Notes: a model not told the origin generated them from the sequence alone. A DNA stretch of 64,000 nucleotides from JBFMHP01 sp040752855 (GCA_040752855.1 JBFMHP010000031.1:1-64000), one strand, 5' to 3'. Positions 26,916 to 38,023 are shown, numbered from the stretch's first letter. Program-made: numbers and translations.

Positions 26916-26942
26916 GAACTATCCTGAAAAGCCTTGGTCTAC
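26916..26942 (+). promoter_or_regulatory. Candidate sigma-E promoter of rpoE (autoregulation)
   Basis: GAACTA at 26916-26921, 16 bases, then TCTAC at 26938-26942 matches the sigma-E pattern GAACTT-N16-TCTGA at most positions. It lies about 50 bases before the rpoE ATG, where autoregulated promoters of this family sit. An AT-rich block with TATAAT at 26886-26891 lies upstream and may hold a housekeeping promoter. Confidence 0.55.
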
Positions 26943-26993
26943 TATCGATGCGGGCAAGCAGTTTCGCCCGCTGGGGAAAGGAGAAAGGCCCGA

Positions 26994-27572
26994 ATGGGCG
27001 AACAGAATTCTGATCGGGAGCTGGTTGAACGAGTTCAGAAGGGTGATAAAAAGGCATTTGATCTGCTGGTGGTCAAATACCAATACAAAATCATCAAACT
27101 GGTCTCCCGTTACATCCACGAGCCGAGCGAGGCCCAGGATGTCGCCCAGGATGCCTTTATCAAGGCCTACCGGGCCTTGCCGAGCTTTCGGGGTGAGAGC
27201 GCGTTTTATACGTGGTTGTATCGGATTGCGACCAATACCGCCAAGAACCATTTGGTGGCGCAGCAACGCCGGCAGACCGATGTGGTGATCGATGATGAAG
27301 AGGCGCTGCAGCGGGAGAGCAAAATCGGACTCGACGATATCGAGACTCCGGACAATGTGCTGATCAGGGACGAGGTGGAGAGAACGGTATTCGAGGCGAT
27401 CGAGAGCTTGCCGGACGATCTCAAGACAGCGATATCGCTGCGCGAGCTCGACGGACTGAGCTATGAAGAGATCGCCGAGGCGATGGACTGCCCTGTCGGT
27501 ACCGTGCGTTCACGGATCTTCCGGGCGCGTGAAACAATAAGCAACAAGTTACGGGCATTATTGGGCGAATAG
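26994..27572 (+). CDS. rpoE: RNA polymerase sigma-E factor (RpoE/AlgU)
   Basis: ECF sigma factor for the envelope-stress response. The 192-residue protein has region 2 (about 10-95, with the D-V-A-Q-D-A-F-I-K-A-Y-R core) and region 4 (about 130-185, with the L-S-Y-E-E-I-A-E-A-M helix-turn-helix). Length equals AlgU/RpoE. ATG 26994 has GGAGAAAGG upstream. The operon order rpoE-rseA-rseB-rseC-degP corresponds to algU-mucABCD of Pseudomonas. Its regulators are encoded directly downstream. Confidence 0.97.
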   Translation: MGEQNSDRELVERVQKGDKKAFDLLVVKYQYKIIKLVSRYIHEPSEAQDVAQDAFIKAYRALPSFRGESAFYTWLYRIATNTAKNHLVAQQRRQTDVVIDDEEALQRESKIGLDDIETPDNVLIRDEVERTVFEAIESLPDDLKTAISLRELDGLSYEEIAEAMDCPVGTVRSRIFRARETISNKLRALLGE

Positions 27573-27589
27573 ATCTTGAGGAATCGGCA

Positions 27590-28183
27590 ATGAGCAATTC
27601 GGAGCAAGTGGGGACTCAGGTTTCATCGTTTGTGGATGGCGAGATGACGCAGGCCGAGGTGGAGCTGTTACTCAAACGCCTGAGCCAGAATGAGGAGTTG
27701 CAAAGGCAGTGGCGTTATTCCCATCTGATCAGTGACACCCTGAAAAACCAGCTTCCCGCTCAGATCGATTCCGGGTTTGCCGCGCGGGTCTCCCTGGCGC
27801 TCAGCAGCGAAGCGGCGCATACTCATAATGGGGCGCGCCGGGCGTCGTTATTCAAGAAGGTGGCCGGCGGGGCGGTGGCCGCCTCGGTTGCCGCCATGGG
27901 TGTTGGGGCCGTATTGCTTGTGGCGCAGCAGCAGGGCGGCATCACGAACCTTGCCAGCATGACAGCGCAAGGGCAGCAGCCCGCCGAGAAGATAGTCTTT
28001 GCCGCTTCCGGTCAGCGCGGCGGCAATGAAGCCGTAGTGCTGGTGGGTGCGAACGAGGCGGCAAACCCGCAGATCGATTCGCGCATGAACAAATATCTGG
28101 TCAATCATAGCGAATACGCTGTTGGCGTGAATATGCAAAGTGTACTGCCGTACGCCAGGATAGTGGGGCAGCCGGTAAAGTAA
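27590..28183 (+). CDS. rseA: Anti-sigma-E factor RseA/MucA
   Basis: Single-pass inner-membrane protein that holds sigma-E inactive and is cut by regulated proteolysis during stress. The 197 residues begin with the cytoplasmic sigma-binding domain (V-S-S-F-V-D-G-E-M near residue 11). A membrane helix rich in Ala/Gly/Val follows near residues 91-110, then a periplasmic domain. It starts 17 bases after rpoE. Confidence 0.92.
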   Translation: MSNSEQVGTQVSSFVDGEMTQAEVELLLKRLSQNEELQRQWRYSHLISDTLKNQLPAQIDSGFAARVSLALSSEAAHTHNGARRASLFKKVAGGAVAASVAAMGVGAVLLVAQQQGGITNLASMTAQGQQPAEKIVFAASGQRGGNEAVVLVGANEAANPQIDSRMNKYLVNHSEYAVGVNMQSVLPYARIVGQPVK

Positions 28184-28195
28184 TCGTGGAGTCTT

Positions 28196-29182
28196 ATGCG
28201 TGCAGTTCAGTGCTACTGGCTTTTGCTGATCACCGTTTTTTCCGGGAGCGCATTCGCCGAAAATAACACGCATAACGCCATGGAGTGGCTCGACCGTATG
28301 ATTTCTGCGCAGCAGAAACTCAATTATCATGGCACCTTCGTTTATTTTCATGACGGCAACCTCGAATCGATGAAGGTGTTTCACGCCTCCGGTGAGGCCG
28401 GGGAGCGAGAGCGGTTGATCCATCTTAACGGCACCGCCCGTGAGGTGGTGCGCAACAACGACATCGTTACCTGCATTTTTCCGAACGATAAGCTCGTGGT
28501 CGTGGACAAGCGCCATGGGCGGCGCGGTTTTTCGCCCTTGCTCAGCACCAAGAACATCGCGGCCTTCGAGCAGAATTACCGATTGCAGCTTAGTGAAAAA
28601 ACCGATCGTGTTGCCGGTCAGATGGCGCGCCTGATCGAAGTCGAGCCCAAAGATGCCTTTCGTTACGGCTACCGGCTCTGGGTGAATGATCAGGGATTGC
28701 TGTTGCGCGCGGATCTGGTCGATGAAAACAAGAAGCTCATTGAGCAGATCATGTTCACCGAACTCACCGTGGTGAACGACATACCGCATGATGTGCTCAT
28801 TCCGTCAATCGATTTGACCGGATTTGTCTGGTATCGCCAGGATCAAATCGTGGATATGGCCAACAATCAAAGTGAAGCCGGTTGGAAGGTCGGGGTGCTG
28901 CCCAGGGGGTTTGCGCTCAAGCTCTATCATCAACGCAAGCCGGAAAAGGCCGGTGAGAACATGCTGGAGCATCTGGTGATCACCGACGGCCTCGCGTCGA
29001 TCTCGGTTTTCATCGAGCCGACGCCCGCGGATGCCAAGCAGGAGATCAAGACCTTTCAGATGGGTGCGCTGAATGTGCACACCACCTTCAAGGGTGAATA
29101 TCAAGTAACAGTGTTGGGCGATGTGCCGTCGGCGACGGTGCAGAAGATCGCGCAATCCGTCACCAGGGTAAGCAGGAAATGA
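28196..29182 (+). CDS. rseB: Periplasmic sigma-E regulatory protein RseB/MucB
   Basis: Binds the periplasmic part of RseA and protects it until lipid or lipopolysaccharide signals release it. The 328-residue protein has a signal peptide (cut near A-F-A-E, residue 22). The LolA/LolB-like N-terminal domain contains W-L-D-R-M and F-V-Y-F-H-D-G boxes, and the C-terminal MucB/RseB domain follows. It starts 12 bases after rseA and overlaps rseC by four. Confidence 0.94.
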   Translation: MRAVQCYWLLLITVFSGSAFAENNTHNAMEWLDRMISAQQKLNYHGTFVYFHDGNLESMKVFHASGEAGERERLIHLNGTAREVVRNNDIVTCIFPNDKLVVVDKRHGRRGFSPLLSTKNIAAFEQNYRLQLSEKTDRVAGQMARLIEVEPKDAFRYGYRLWVNDQGLLLRADLVDENKKLIEQIMFTELTVVNDIPHDVLIPSIDLTGFVWYRQDQIVDMANNQSEAGWKVGVLPRGFALKLYHQRKPEKAGENMLEHLVITDGLASISVFIEPTPADAKQEIKTFQMGALNVHTTFKGEYQVTVLGDVPSATVQKIAQSVTRVSRK

Positions 29183-29649
29183 TTGAAGAAACGGCGCGTG
29201 TCGTTGCGATTGAGGGAGAATTTGCCTGGGTGGAGACCGAGCGCAAGTCCACTTGCCAAAGCTGCGCTGCAAACAAAGGCTGCGGTACCGCGGTTTTGAG
29301 TCAAACGGTCGGAAAGCGCCTGGCCAGGATGAAGGCCTTGAACGAGGCAAAGGCGCGCGTGGGCGCGCGGGTTTTGGTCGGTATCGATGAGCAGGCCTTG
29401 GTCAGGGGGTCGCTTGCCGTTTACGGCGTGCCGCTTGCCTGCATGCTGGGTGCGGCCATCGTGATGGATCTCTTGGTGGGCGCGGAGCTCGCCGTTATAC
29501 TGGGCGGGATGCTGGGGCTGGCGGGCGGATTTTTCTGGCTCAGGTATTTCGCGGAACGCATCAGCAAGAATGCGAACTATCAAGCCGTTATATTGCGGGA
29601 AATCGCGCAAGATCAGCCTACCATTGTCCTGCATTCGGTGCAGTCTTAA
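29179..29649 (+). CDS. rseC: SoxR-reducing/positive sigma-E regulator RseC/MucC
   Basis: A 156-residue inner-membrane protein. The N-terminal soluble part has the cysteine group C-Q-S-C-A-A-N-K-G-C-G near residue 29, typical of RseC and possibly a metal or Fe-S site. Two membrane helices occupy about residues 82-125. The family is linked to sigma-E control and to electron transfer by the Rsx/Rnf complex. It overlaps rseB by ATGA. Confidence 0.92.
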   Translation: MIEETARVVAIEGEFAWVETERKSTCQSCAANKGCGTAVLSQTVGKRLARMKALNEAKARVGARVLVGIDEQALVRGSLAVYGVPLACMLGAAIVMDLLVGAELAVILGGMLGLAGGFFWLRYFAERISKNANYQAVILREIAQDQPTIVLHSVQS

Positions 29650-29665
29650 TCATTCAGGAGTATTT

Positions 29666-31117
29666 ATGCGGGTGCAAAGCAAAATGAGCCTCTTGCGGGG
29701 GCGGTCGTGGTTTTTTGTCCTGGCGTTGCTGCTGGGCTTGCAGCACATGGCGGCCGCGAGGGTGATGCTGCCGGATTTTTCCGAGCTGGTGGACAACTAC
29801 GGCACCGCGATCGTCAACATCAGTACGACCCAGAAGACTCAGCATCCAAAAGTTCAGTCTCCCCACAATACCCCGCAGGAAATCCCGGAAGGGCCATTCG
29901 GGGATTTGTTCCGGCATTTTTTCGATGATGAGAAGAAGTTTCGCGAGTTCGAGGAGTTTGATTCCAAGTCATTGGGGTCAGGGTTCATCATTTCCACCGA
30001 AGGTTATGTCTTGACCAATCACCATGTGATCAAGGATGCCAAGGAGGTGGTGGTTCGCCTCTCAGACCGGCGCGAATTGGTGGCGGAAGTCATCGGTTCC
30101 GATGAAAAGAGCGACGTCGCGCTGCTCAAGATCGATGCCAAGGATCTTCCCGTGGTGAAAATGGAGCGTAAAACGCCGGTGAAGGTCGGCGAGTGGGTAT
30201 TGGCGATCGGTTCGCCCTTCGGGTTCGAACAGACCGTGACGGCGGGTATCGTCAGCGCCACCGGGCGCAGTCTGCCGCGCGAGAATTATGTGCCCTTCAT
30301 CCAGACCGATGTCGCGATCAATCCTGGCAATTCCGGCGGCCCGCTGTTTGATATGGATGGAAACGTCATCGGGATCAATTCGCAGATTTACAGCCGTACC
30401 GGCGGGTTCATGGGGCTGTCGTTTGCCATTCCGATCGATGTGGCGCTGTCGGTGGTTGATCAGATCAAGGACAAGGGATATGTCTCGCGCGGCTGGCTGG
30501 GTGTGCTGATTCAGGAAGTGACCCGGGAGCTCGCGGAATCGATGTCGCTGCCCAAACCCGAAGGGGCTTTGGTGTCGCGCGTGCTGCCCAGCAGCCCGGC
30601 CGAAAAGGCGGGTTTGAAGCTTGGCGATGTGATCGTTGAATTCAACGGCAAGCCGGTGACCGATTCGGCCAGCCTGCCGCCACTGGTCGGCATGACGGCG
30701 GTGGGGGCCAAGGTGAAGGTCAAGCTGATTCGCGATGGCAAGCCGATGGCGGTCGATGTCAAGATCGGCGAGTTGCCGGGGGATGATGAATTGCGTTTGT
30801 CCTCCGCTGGCGAACCGGGGGAGCGGCTCGGCGACCGCATAGGTTTGCGCGTGACTGCGCTGGACGACGAACAGCGCGAGCGTTTCGGGATCGAGAAAAA
30901 CGGCGTATTGGTGACCGAGGTCTTGGAGGGCGCGGCCAAAAAGGCCGGTGTCCGCCGCGGCGACGTGATCCTGATGCTGAATAACACGGATGTGAAGGAT
31001 GTGGATCAATTTGCTGATCTGGTTAAGAAATTGCCCGCCAACAAGAGTATCCGGGTCCTGCTGCAGCGCGGCAGCGGGCCGGTGTTCCTGGCGATGAAGA
31101 TCACTGACGAAAAGTGA
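29666..31117 (+). CDS. degP: DegP/MucD-type periplasmic serine protease
   Basis: Degrades or refolds misfolded envelope proteins. From ATG 29666, with AGGAG eight bases upstream, the protein has 483 residues and a signal peptide cut near residue 34. The trypsin-like triad is His120 (T-N-H-H-V), Asp150 (K-S-D-V-A-L-L) and Ser223 (N-P-G-N-S-G-G-P). Two PDZ domains follow (about 275-370 and 385-480). Its place at the end of the sigma-E operon matches MucD of Pseudomonas. The frame is open upstream into rseC without support. Confidence 0.95.
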   Translation: MRVQSKMSLLRGRSWFFVLALLLGLQHMAAARVMLPDFSELVDNYGTAIVNISTTQKTQHPKVQSPHNTPQEIPEGPFGDLFRHFFDDEKKFREFEEFDSKSLGSGFIISTEGYVLTNHHVIKDAKEVVVRLSDRRELVAEVIGSDEKSDVALLKIDAKDLPVVKMERKTPVKVGEWVLAIGSPFGFEQTVTAGIVSATGRSLPRENYVPFIQTDVAINPGNSGGPLFDMDGNVIGINSQIYSRTGGFMGLSFAIPIDVALSVVDQIKDKGYVSRGWLGVLIQEVTRELAESMSLPKPEGALVSRVLPSSPAEKAGLKLGDVIVEFNGKPVTDSASLPPLVGMTAVGAKVKVKLIRDGKPMAVDVKIGELPGDDELRLSSAGEPGERLGDRIGLRVTALDDEQRERFGIEKNGVLVTEVLEGAAKKAGVRRGDVILMLNNTDVKDVDQFADLVKKLPANKSIRVLLQRGSGPVFLAMKITDEK

Positions 31118-31122
31118 TTTCG

Positions 31123-31371
31123 ATGCGACTGACGCTGTATGGCCATGAGTATTGCCATCTATGCCATGAGATGCTGGAGGCGCTCGCGCCCATGCAGCGT
31201 CGGTACCGGTTCGAGGTGAAATGGATCGATATCGAGGGATGTGAGGAACTCGAAGCGAGGTTCGGCGAGCGGGTGCCGGTGTTGATGGCGGGGGACGAGG
31301 AGATCTGTCACCATGTGCTCGATCCGGCGGCGGTACTCCAGCGTTTTAACCTGTCTGGAAAAGCTTTATAA
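31123..31371 (+). CDS. Glutaredoxin-family (DUF836-type) thiol protein
   Basis: An 82-residue thioredoxin-fold protein with a C-H-L-C redox box at about residues 10-13 and the cis-Pro segment R-V-P-V-L near residue 50. It fits the short glutaredoxin-like DUF836 family. ATG 31123 starts the family-like M-R-L-T-L-Y-G; an overlapping GTG 31114 is possible. It follows degP immediately, so it may be the last gene of the sigma-E operon. Its partner proteins are unknown. Confidence 0.88.
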   Translation: MRLTLYGHEYCHLCHEMLEALAPMQRRYRFEVKWIDIEGCEELEARFGERVPVLMAGDEEICHHVLDPAAVLQRFNLSGKAL

Positions 31372-31414
31372 TCAGCGCCGGTTCCATGGTGGAAGCCGGG
31401 GTTGGTAGCTTAGA

Positions 31415-31436
31415 GGCGCCAAAGTGCGCCTTTTTT
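31415..31436 (+). terminator. Terminator before lepA
   Basis: A GGCGC/GCGCC stem (31415-31419 and 31426-31430) is followed by six T residues. The stem is short, but the placement at the end of the degP-glutaredoxin transcript fits. Confidence 0.65.
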
Positions 31437-31480
31437 GTTGAGGCCAGATCATCAGTCAAAAGTTCTTAGAGTGCTAACGA

Positions 31481-33288
<1,808 letters not shown>

Positions 33289-33289
<1 letters not shown>

Positions 33290-34104
33290 TGAATATCAAT
33301 TTTGAATTGGTCATGGTGGTGGCGCTGGTGGTCTGCCTGGCGCTGACGCTGCTGGATGTTTACGTGCTCCGTCCCAAGCGTCTGCGTGCGCAGGCGGCGC
33401 TGCGCAACGGTCCCGGGCCGGACGATGAGCGTGTTCAGGCGGCTGGGCGCGAACCGGTGTTGATCGAATATGCCCGGGCGTTCTGGCCGGTGCTGCTGAT
33501 CGTGCTGGTGCTGCGCTCCTTTGTGATCGAGCCATTTCGCATCCCGTCCGGCTCGATGATGCCGACCCTGCTGGTCGGTGATTTCATCATGGTGAATAAA
33601 TACGCCTACGGCCTGCGCCTGCCGGTGGTCAAGACCAAGATATTCGACATCGGCGCCCCGGAGCGCGGCGATGTGGTGGTGTTCCGGTACCCGAAGGAGC
33701 CGTCTATCGATTACATCAAGCGCGTGGTAGGGGTGCCGGGGGATGTGATCGGCTATTATGACAAGCAGCTCTATATCAATGGAAAACCTTTAACTCGCGC
33801 CGCGGTCGGCCGATATGAAGGGGTGGGGGCCGGAGTCACCATGAGCGGCAATGAAGTGTATCAGGAAACCCTGAGCGCGGTGACCCATCAAATCATGATC
33901 GACCCCCACAAACCTACGCAGAGCGGCGAAATCACGGTTCCACCCGGGCATTATTTCGTGATGGGCGACAATCGCGACAACAGCAACGACAGCCGCTTCT
34001 GGGGCATGGTCCCGGAGGCGAATCTGGTGGGCAAAGCCTTCATGATCTGGATGAACTGGGACGATGGGATCGCATTTTCCCGCATCGGCAACATCATTGA
34101 ATAA
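33289..34104 (+). CDS. lepB: Signal peptidase I
   Basis: Inner-membrane protease that removes signal peptides from exported proteins. The 271-residue protein has two N-terminal membrane helices (about 5-24 and 65-82). Ser89 in P-S-G-S-M is the nucleophile and Lys144 in Y-I-K-R-V-V-G is the general base. The C-terminal box G-D-N-R-D-N-S-x-D-S-R is intact. The GTG start overlaps the lepA stop. Confidence 0.96.
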
Positions 34105-34126
34105 CACAACGAGGAGTGTTCAGACG

Positions 34127-34507
34127 GTGAAGCACGATATGCAAAAACAAACTGGGATCACCATGATCGGGATGGCGGTATTACTGGCCATTCTTGCCGT
34201 GATCGTGCTGATCGCACTTAAACTGACGCCGATCTATATCGATTCCTATAAGATCAATGCCGTCATGAAGGACGTGGTCAATGAAAGGACCGAAGACGGT
34301 TCGCGCCTGAGCAAGGAGGATATCCGCAAGCGGTTGGAGCGGCGCTTCGATATCGAGGACGTCTCGTCGGTATCCGCTGAGGATTTCGACATCAATGCTG
34401 ACAAAGGAAAGACCTCGGTTTCGGTTCAATATGAAGTGCGTCGACCCGTGGCGTTTAATATCGACGTGGTGGTGAAGTTCGACAAAAAGGCCGAGGCCGG
34501 CAATTGA
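34127..34507 (+). CDS. DUF4845 pseudopilin-like membrane protein
   Basis: A 126-residue protein with a pilin-like N-terminal hydrophobic helix (G-I-T-M-I-G-M-A-V-L-L-A-I-L-A) and a small extracytoplasmic domain, the DUF4845 family regularly found between lepB and rnc. GTG 34127 is preferred because GAGGAG lies ten bases upstream; ATG 34139 would be too far from it. The stop overlaps the rnc ATG by one base. Function is not known. Confidence 0.88.
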   Translation: MKHDMQKQTGITMIGMAVLLAILAVIVLIALKLTPIYIDSYKINAVMKDVVNERTEDGSRLSKEDIRKRLERRFDIEDVSSVSAEDFDINADKGKTSVSVQYEVRRPVAFNIDVVVKFDKKAEAGN

Positions 34508-35184
34508 TGCAGCGCCAACCGGATGGATTGACGCGCAAACTCGGTTATCGCTTCAAGGACACCACCCTTCTTGCCACCGCATTGACGCACCGCAGCGCCG
34601 GGGGGCTCAATAATGAGCGCCTTGAGTTCCTCGGCGATGCGATCCTAAACTTTCTCATCGCCGAATATCTCTATCATCGCTTTCCCGCCTACAAGGAGGG
34701 TCAGTTGAGCCGGTTGCGCGCCAGCCTGGTCAACGGCGAGACGTTGGCGGAGTTGGCGCGCGATCTGGAGCTGGGCGAATATTTGATTTTGGGGCCGGGC
34801 GAGTTGAAAAGCGGCGGGTTCCGCCGCGACTCCATCCTGGCCGATGCGCTAGAGGCGGTATTCGGCGCGGTGTATCTTGACGGCGGCATGGCGCCGGCCA
34901 AGCAGATCATCATGGCGGTATTCGCGGATGTGTTGGAGCGCATGTCGCCGGATCTCGTGCTCAAGGATGCGAAGACGCGACTTCAGGAATACCTGCAGGG
35001 GCGGCGCCTGCCGCTGCCGGAGTATGAGCTGGTGTCGGTGGAAGGCGAATCGCATGATCAGCATTTCGTCATCCGCTGCCGCGTCAGCAGCATCGGGCAT
35101 GAGGAATTTTTAGGTGAAGGGTCAAGCCGCCGCAAGGCCGAGCAGGCGGCGGCCGAAGCGGTGTTGAAGTTTTTGAGTATATGA
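34507..35184 (+). CDS. rnc: Ribonuclease III
   Basis: Cuts double-stranded RNA in rRNA and mRNA processing. The 225-residue protein has the signature E-R-L-E-F-L-G-D-A-I-L near residue 36, the second acidic site A-D-A-L-E-A-V-F-G-A near 113, and a C-terminal double-stranded-RNA-binding domain from about 155. ATG 34507 overlaps the DUF4845 stop. The gene is coupled to era by ATGA. Confidence 0.97.
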   Translation: MQRQPDGLTRKLGYRFKDTTLLATALTHRSAGGLNNERLEFLGDAILNFLIAEYLYHRFPAYKEGQLSRLRASLVNGETLAELARDLELGEYLILGPGELKSGGFRRDSILADALEAVFGAVYLDGGMAPAKQIIMAVFADVLERMSPDLVLKDAKTRLQEYLQGRRLPLPEYELVSVEGESHDQHFVIRCRVSSIGHEEFLGEGSSRRKAEQAAAEAVLKFLSI

Positions 35185-36092
35185 GTGTGACGGAAGAGAA
35201 AGATTTTCGGTGCGGTTTTGTGGCGATCGTGGGGCGCCCCAACGTCGGTAAGTCGACCCTGCTCAACCAGGTGCTGGGCCAGAAGATCAGCATTACCGCG
35301 CGCAAACCGCAGACCACGCGCCATAGCATCCGTGGCATCAAGACCACCGAGGATGCGCAGATCATCTACGTCGATACCCCCGGCATCCATCTGCACGGCA
35401 AGCGGGCGATGAACCGCTATCTCAATCGGACTGCCTCCGGCAGCATCGAGGATGTGGACGCAGTGGTCTTTGTTGTCGAGGGCGCCAAGTGGACCGAGGA
35501 AGATCAGGCGGTGTTCGAGCGGGTGACCCAGTCGGGCCATCCCATTGTGCTGGCCATCAACAAGATCGACCAGATCAAGGACAAGACGCAGATCCTGCCC
35601 TTGATCGAGAAGTTCCAGAAGATGCACGGGTTCGCCGCCATCGTGCCCATCTCTGCGCGCACCGGCAAAAGCGTTGAAAATCTCGAGCAAGAGATCAAGA
35701 AGCTGTTGCCGCTTTCGCATCCCTTCTATCCCGAGGAGCAGATCACCGATCGCAGCGAGCGGTTCCTGGCCGCGGAGATCATCCGCGAGAAATTGTTCCG
35801 TAACCTCGGGGATGAGATCCCGTATGCCTTGACGGTGGAGATCGAAAAATTCGCCGAGGAAGACGGCATGCTGCATATCTGCGGCCTGATCTGGGTGGAG
35901 CGCCCGGGCCAGAAGGTCATCGTGATCGGCAAGGACGGCGAAAAGCTCAAGCTCGTCGGGCAAGAGGCGCGCAAGGACATGAACCGGCTGTTCGATCGTA
36001 AGGTGTATCTGCAACTCTGGGTGAAGGTGAAGGAAGGCTGGTCCGACGACGAGCGGGCGCTGCGCAGCCTCGGCTACAGCGATGAGCTCTGA
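35181..36092 (+). CDS. era: GTPase Era
   Basis: GTPase that binds the 3' end of 16S rRNA in small-subunit assembly. The 303-residue protein has G1 G-R-P-N-V-G-K-S near residue 17, G3 D-T-P-G-I near 64 and G4 N-K-I-D near 126. The KH domain V-I-G-K-D-G-E-K-L-K near 250 is complete. It overlaps rnc by four bases and recO by eleven. Confidence 0.97.
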   Translation: MSVTEEKDFRCGFVAIVGRPNVGKSTLLNQVLGQKISITARKPQTTRHSIRGIKTTEDAQIIYVDTPGIHLHGKRAMNRYLNRTASGSIEDVDAVVFVVEGAKWTEEDQAVFERVTQSGHPIVLAINKIDQIKDKTQILPLIEKFQKMHGFAAIVPISARTGKSVENLEQEIKKLLPLSHPFYPEEQITDRSERFLAAEIIREKLFRNLGDEIPYALTVEIEKFAEEDGMLHICGLIWVERPGQKVIVIGKDGEKLKLVGQEARKDMNRLFDRKVYLQLWVKVKEGWSDDERALRSLGYSDEL

Positions 36093-36822
36093 GGCCACCC
36101 TCCAGCCCGCCTATGTGTTACATGCCCGCGCCTATCGCGAAACCAGCATCATCGTCGATTTATTTACCCGGGACTTCGGCCGCTTGTCCGCCGTGGCCAA
36201 AGGGGTGCGCCGCGCGGGTTCTGCCGAGCGCGTGCTGCTGCAACCGTTTCGTCCCTTGCTGATTTCCTGGCGCGGGCGCGGTAGCATGCCGACGCTGCGC
36301 GGCGTCGAGGCCAACGGTCCCATCTGGCAATTGAATGGCGCGGCGCTGGCCAGCGCGTTCTACATCAATGAATTGCTGGTGCGCTTGGTGCCTGCCTTTG
36401 ACCCACATCCTGACATGCTTGGACCCTACGAACGGGTGTTGGCCGGACTCGCCGAGGCGCCTGTAGAATCGAACAGCGGATTGCCCGCAATCGAGATCCA
36501 TTTGCGGTGTTTTGAAAAACGCCTGCTGGAGGAGCTGGGCTATGGGTTGATCCTGGACCATGAAGGTCCCAGCGGCGCGGCGCTGGCGGATGAGGGGTGT
36601 TACACCTATCATTTGGATCAAGGCCCGATCGCACAAGCGGAGCAGGGCCGGCAGTCGGGCGTGCAGATGCACGGGGATGCTTTCAAGGCGCTCCACGCCG
36701 AGACCTTTTCGTCCGTGCGTCAGCTCCAGGAGGCCAAGCAGTTGATGCGGCTGGTGATCAATGCCCATCTCGGCGGCAAGCCGCTGCATAGTCGTGAATT
36801 GATGAAGAAAAAAGTTCTCTGA
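36082..36822 (+). CDS. recO: DNA repair protein RecO
   Basis: Helps load RecA on SSB-coated single-strand DNA in the RecF pathway. The 246-residue protein has the N-terminal OB fold with Y-R-E-T-S-I-I-V-D-L-F-T near residue 18 and the C-terminal helical domain with F-E-K-R-L-L-E-E-L-G-Y-G. No zinc cysteines are seen, as in E. coli. The ATG lies inside the end of era. Confidence 0.95.
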   Translation: MSSEATLQPAYVLHARAYRETSIIVDLFTRDFGRLSAVAKGVRRAGSAERVLLQPFRPLLISWRGRGSMPTLRGVEANGPIWQLNGAALASAFYINELLVRLVPAFDPHPDMLGPYERVLAGLAEAPVESNSGLPAIEIHLRCFEKRLLEELGYGLILDHEGPSGAALADEGCYTYHLDQGPIAQAEQGRQSGVQMHGDAFKALHAETFSSVRQLQEAKQLMRLVINAHLGGKPLHSRELMKKKVL

Positions 36823-36851
36823 TATTCAGAGGATGCATTGTTGAGGAACAT

Positions 36852-37595
36852 GTGTTGAGCAATTACAAGTCTATCTTGCTGGGCGTGAACATCGATCATG
36901 TGGCTACGCTGCGCCAGGCGCGCGGCACCCGCTATCCCGATCCGATCCAGGCGGCCATTGATTCCGAACAGGCGGGGGCGGACGCCATCACCTTGCATCT
37001 GCGCGAGGATCGCCGTCATATCCAGGAGCGCGACGTGGAGATGCTGCGGGATATTCTGCTGACGCGCATGAATCTGGAGATGGCCGTCACCGACGAGATG
37101 CTGGCCATTGCTGAGCGCATCCGCCCGCAGGAGTGCTGCCTGGTGCCGGAGCGGCGCGAGGAACTCACCACCGAGGGTGGCCTGGATGTGGCCGGCCAGA
37201 AGAGCCGGGTCCGGGATGCCTGCCTGCGCTTGGGCGCCGCCGGGGTGCGGGTGTCGCTGTTCGTCGACGCCGATCCCGTCCAGATCGAGGCGGCCAAGGA
37301 AGTCGGCGCCCCGGTCATCGAGATCCATACCGGCCACTTTGCCGATGCCGAGACGCCGGCAGAGCAGGTGGCCGAGCTCGAGCGCATCCGGGAAGCGGCG
37401 CGCTTCGGTGATGCGCTGGGGCTGCATGTCAACGCCGGTCATGGCCTGAACTATCAGAATGTATCGGTCATCGCCGCCATCCCGCAGCTGTGCGAATTGA
37501 ATATTGGTCATGCTATCGTTGCCCGCGCGTTGTTCACGGGACTGCAGGAGGCGGTACGGGAGATGAAGCGGCTGATGCTGGAGGCGCGCCGGTGA
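36852..37595 (+). CDS. pdxJ: Pyridoxine 5'-phosphate synthase
   Basis: Joins 1-deoxy-xylulose 5-phosphate and 3-amino-2-oxopropyl phosphate in vitamin B6 synthesis. The 247 residues form a TIM barrel with N-I-D-H-V-A-T-L-R-Q-A-R near residue 13 and H-L-R-E-D-R-R-H-I near 49. The start is GTG 36852 or TTG 36855, with GAGGA a few bases upstream. The nearby ATG 36850 is out of frame. It overlaps acpS by four bases, as in E. coli. Confidence 0.96.
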   Translation: MLSNYKSILLGVNIDHVATLRQARGTRYPDPIQAAIDSEQAGADAITLHLREDRRHIQERDVEMLRDILLTRMNLEMAVTDEMLAIAERIRPQECCLVPERREELTTEGGLDVAGQKSRVRDACLRLGAAGVRVSLFVDADPVQIEAAKEVGAPVIEIHTGHFADAETPAEQVAELERIREAARFGDALGLHVNAGHGLNYQNVSVIAAIPQLCELNIGHAIVARALFTGLQEAVREMKRLMLEARR

Positions 37596-37984
37596 TCTTC
37601 GGGATCGGCACCGATATCGTCAGCGTCGGTCGCATTGCCGAGGGATTGGAGCGCCACGGCGAGCGCTATGCCCAGCGCATCCTGGGTGACCAGGAATTGG
37701 CGGAATTCCAGTCCTCACAGCAACAGGCCCACTTTCTCGCCAAGCGCTTCGCCGCCAAGGAGGCCTTCGTCAAGGCGCTGGGCACCGGATTCCGCGATGG
37801 CATCAGCCTGCGCGAGATCCAGGTGACACACACACCACACGGCCGCCCGGGTCTGCTGTGCAGCGGCGAGGCGCAGCGCAAGCTGCTGGAGTTCGGGGTC
37901 GGCGAGAGTCATTTGAGTCTCGCCGACGAGAAGGAATTTGCCATCGCCTTCGTGACTTTGCTCAAGCGGCAGAACGGTTTATAG
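37592..37984 (+). CDS. acpS: Holo-[acyl-carrier-protein] synthase
   Basis: Transfers phosphopantetheine from CoA to acyl carrier protein. The 130-residue protein has the metal-site boxes G-I-G-T-D-I-V near residue 4 and F-A-A-K-E-A-F-V-K-A near 53. The GTG start overlaps the pdxJ stop (GTGA). It ends the lepA-acpS block. Confidence 0.95.
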   Translation: MIFGIGTDIVSVGRIAEGLERHGERYAQRILGDQELAEFQSSQQQAHFLAKRFAAKEAFVKALGTGFRDGISLREIQVTHTPHGRPGLLCSGEAQRKLLEFGVGESHLSLADEKEFAIAFVTLLKRQNGL

Positions 37985-38023
37985 CAGCCCCGAAAAAAAG
38001 CTGGCGCTCATGTAAAACGGTGG

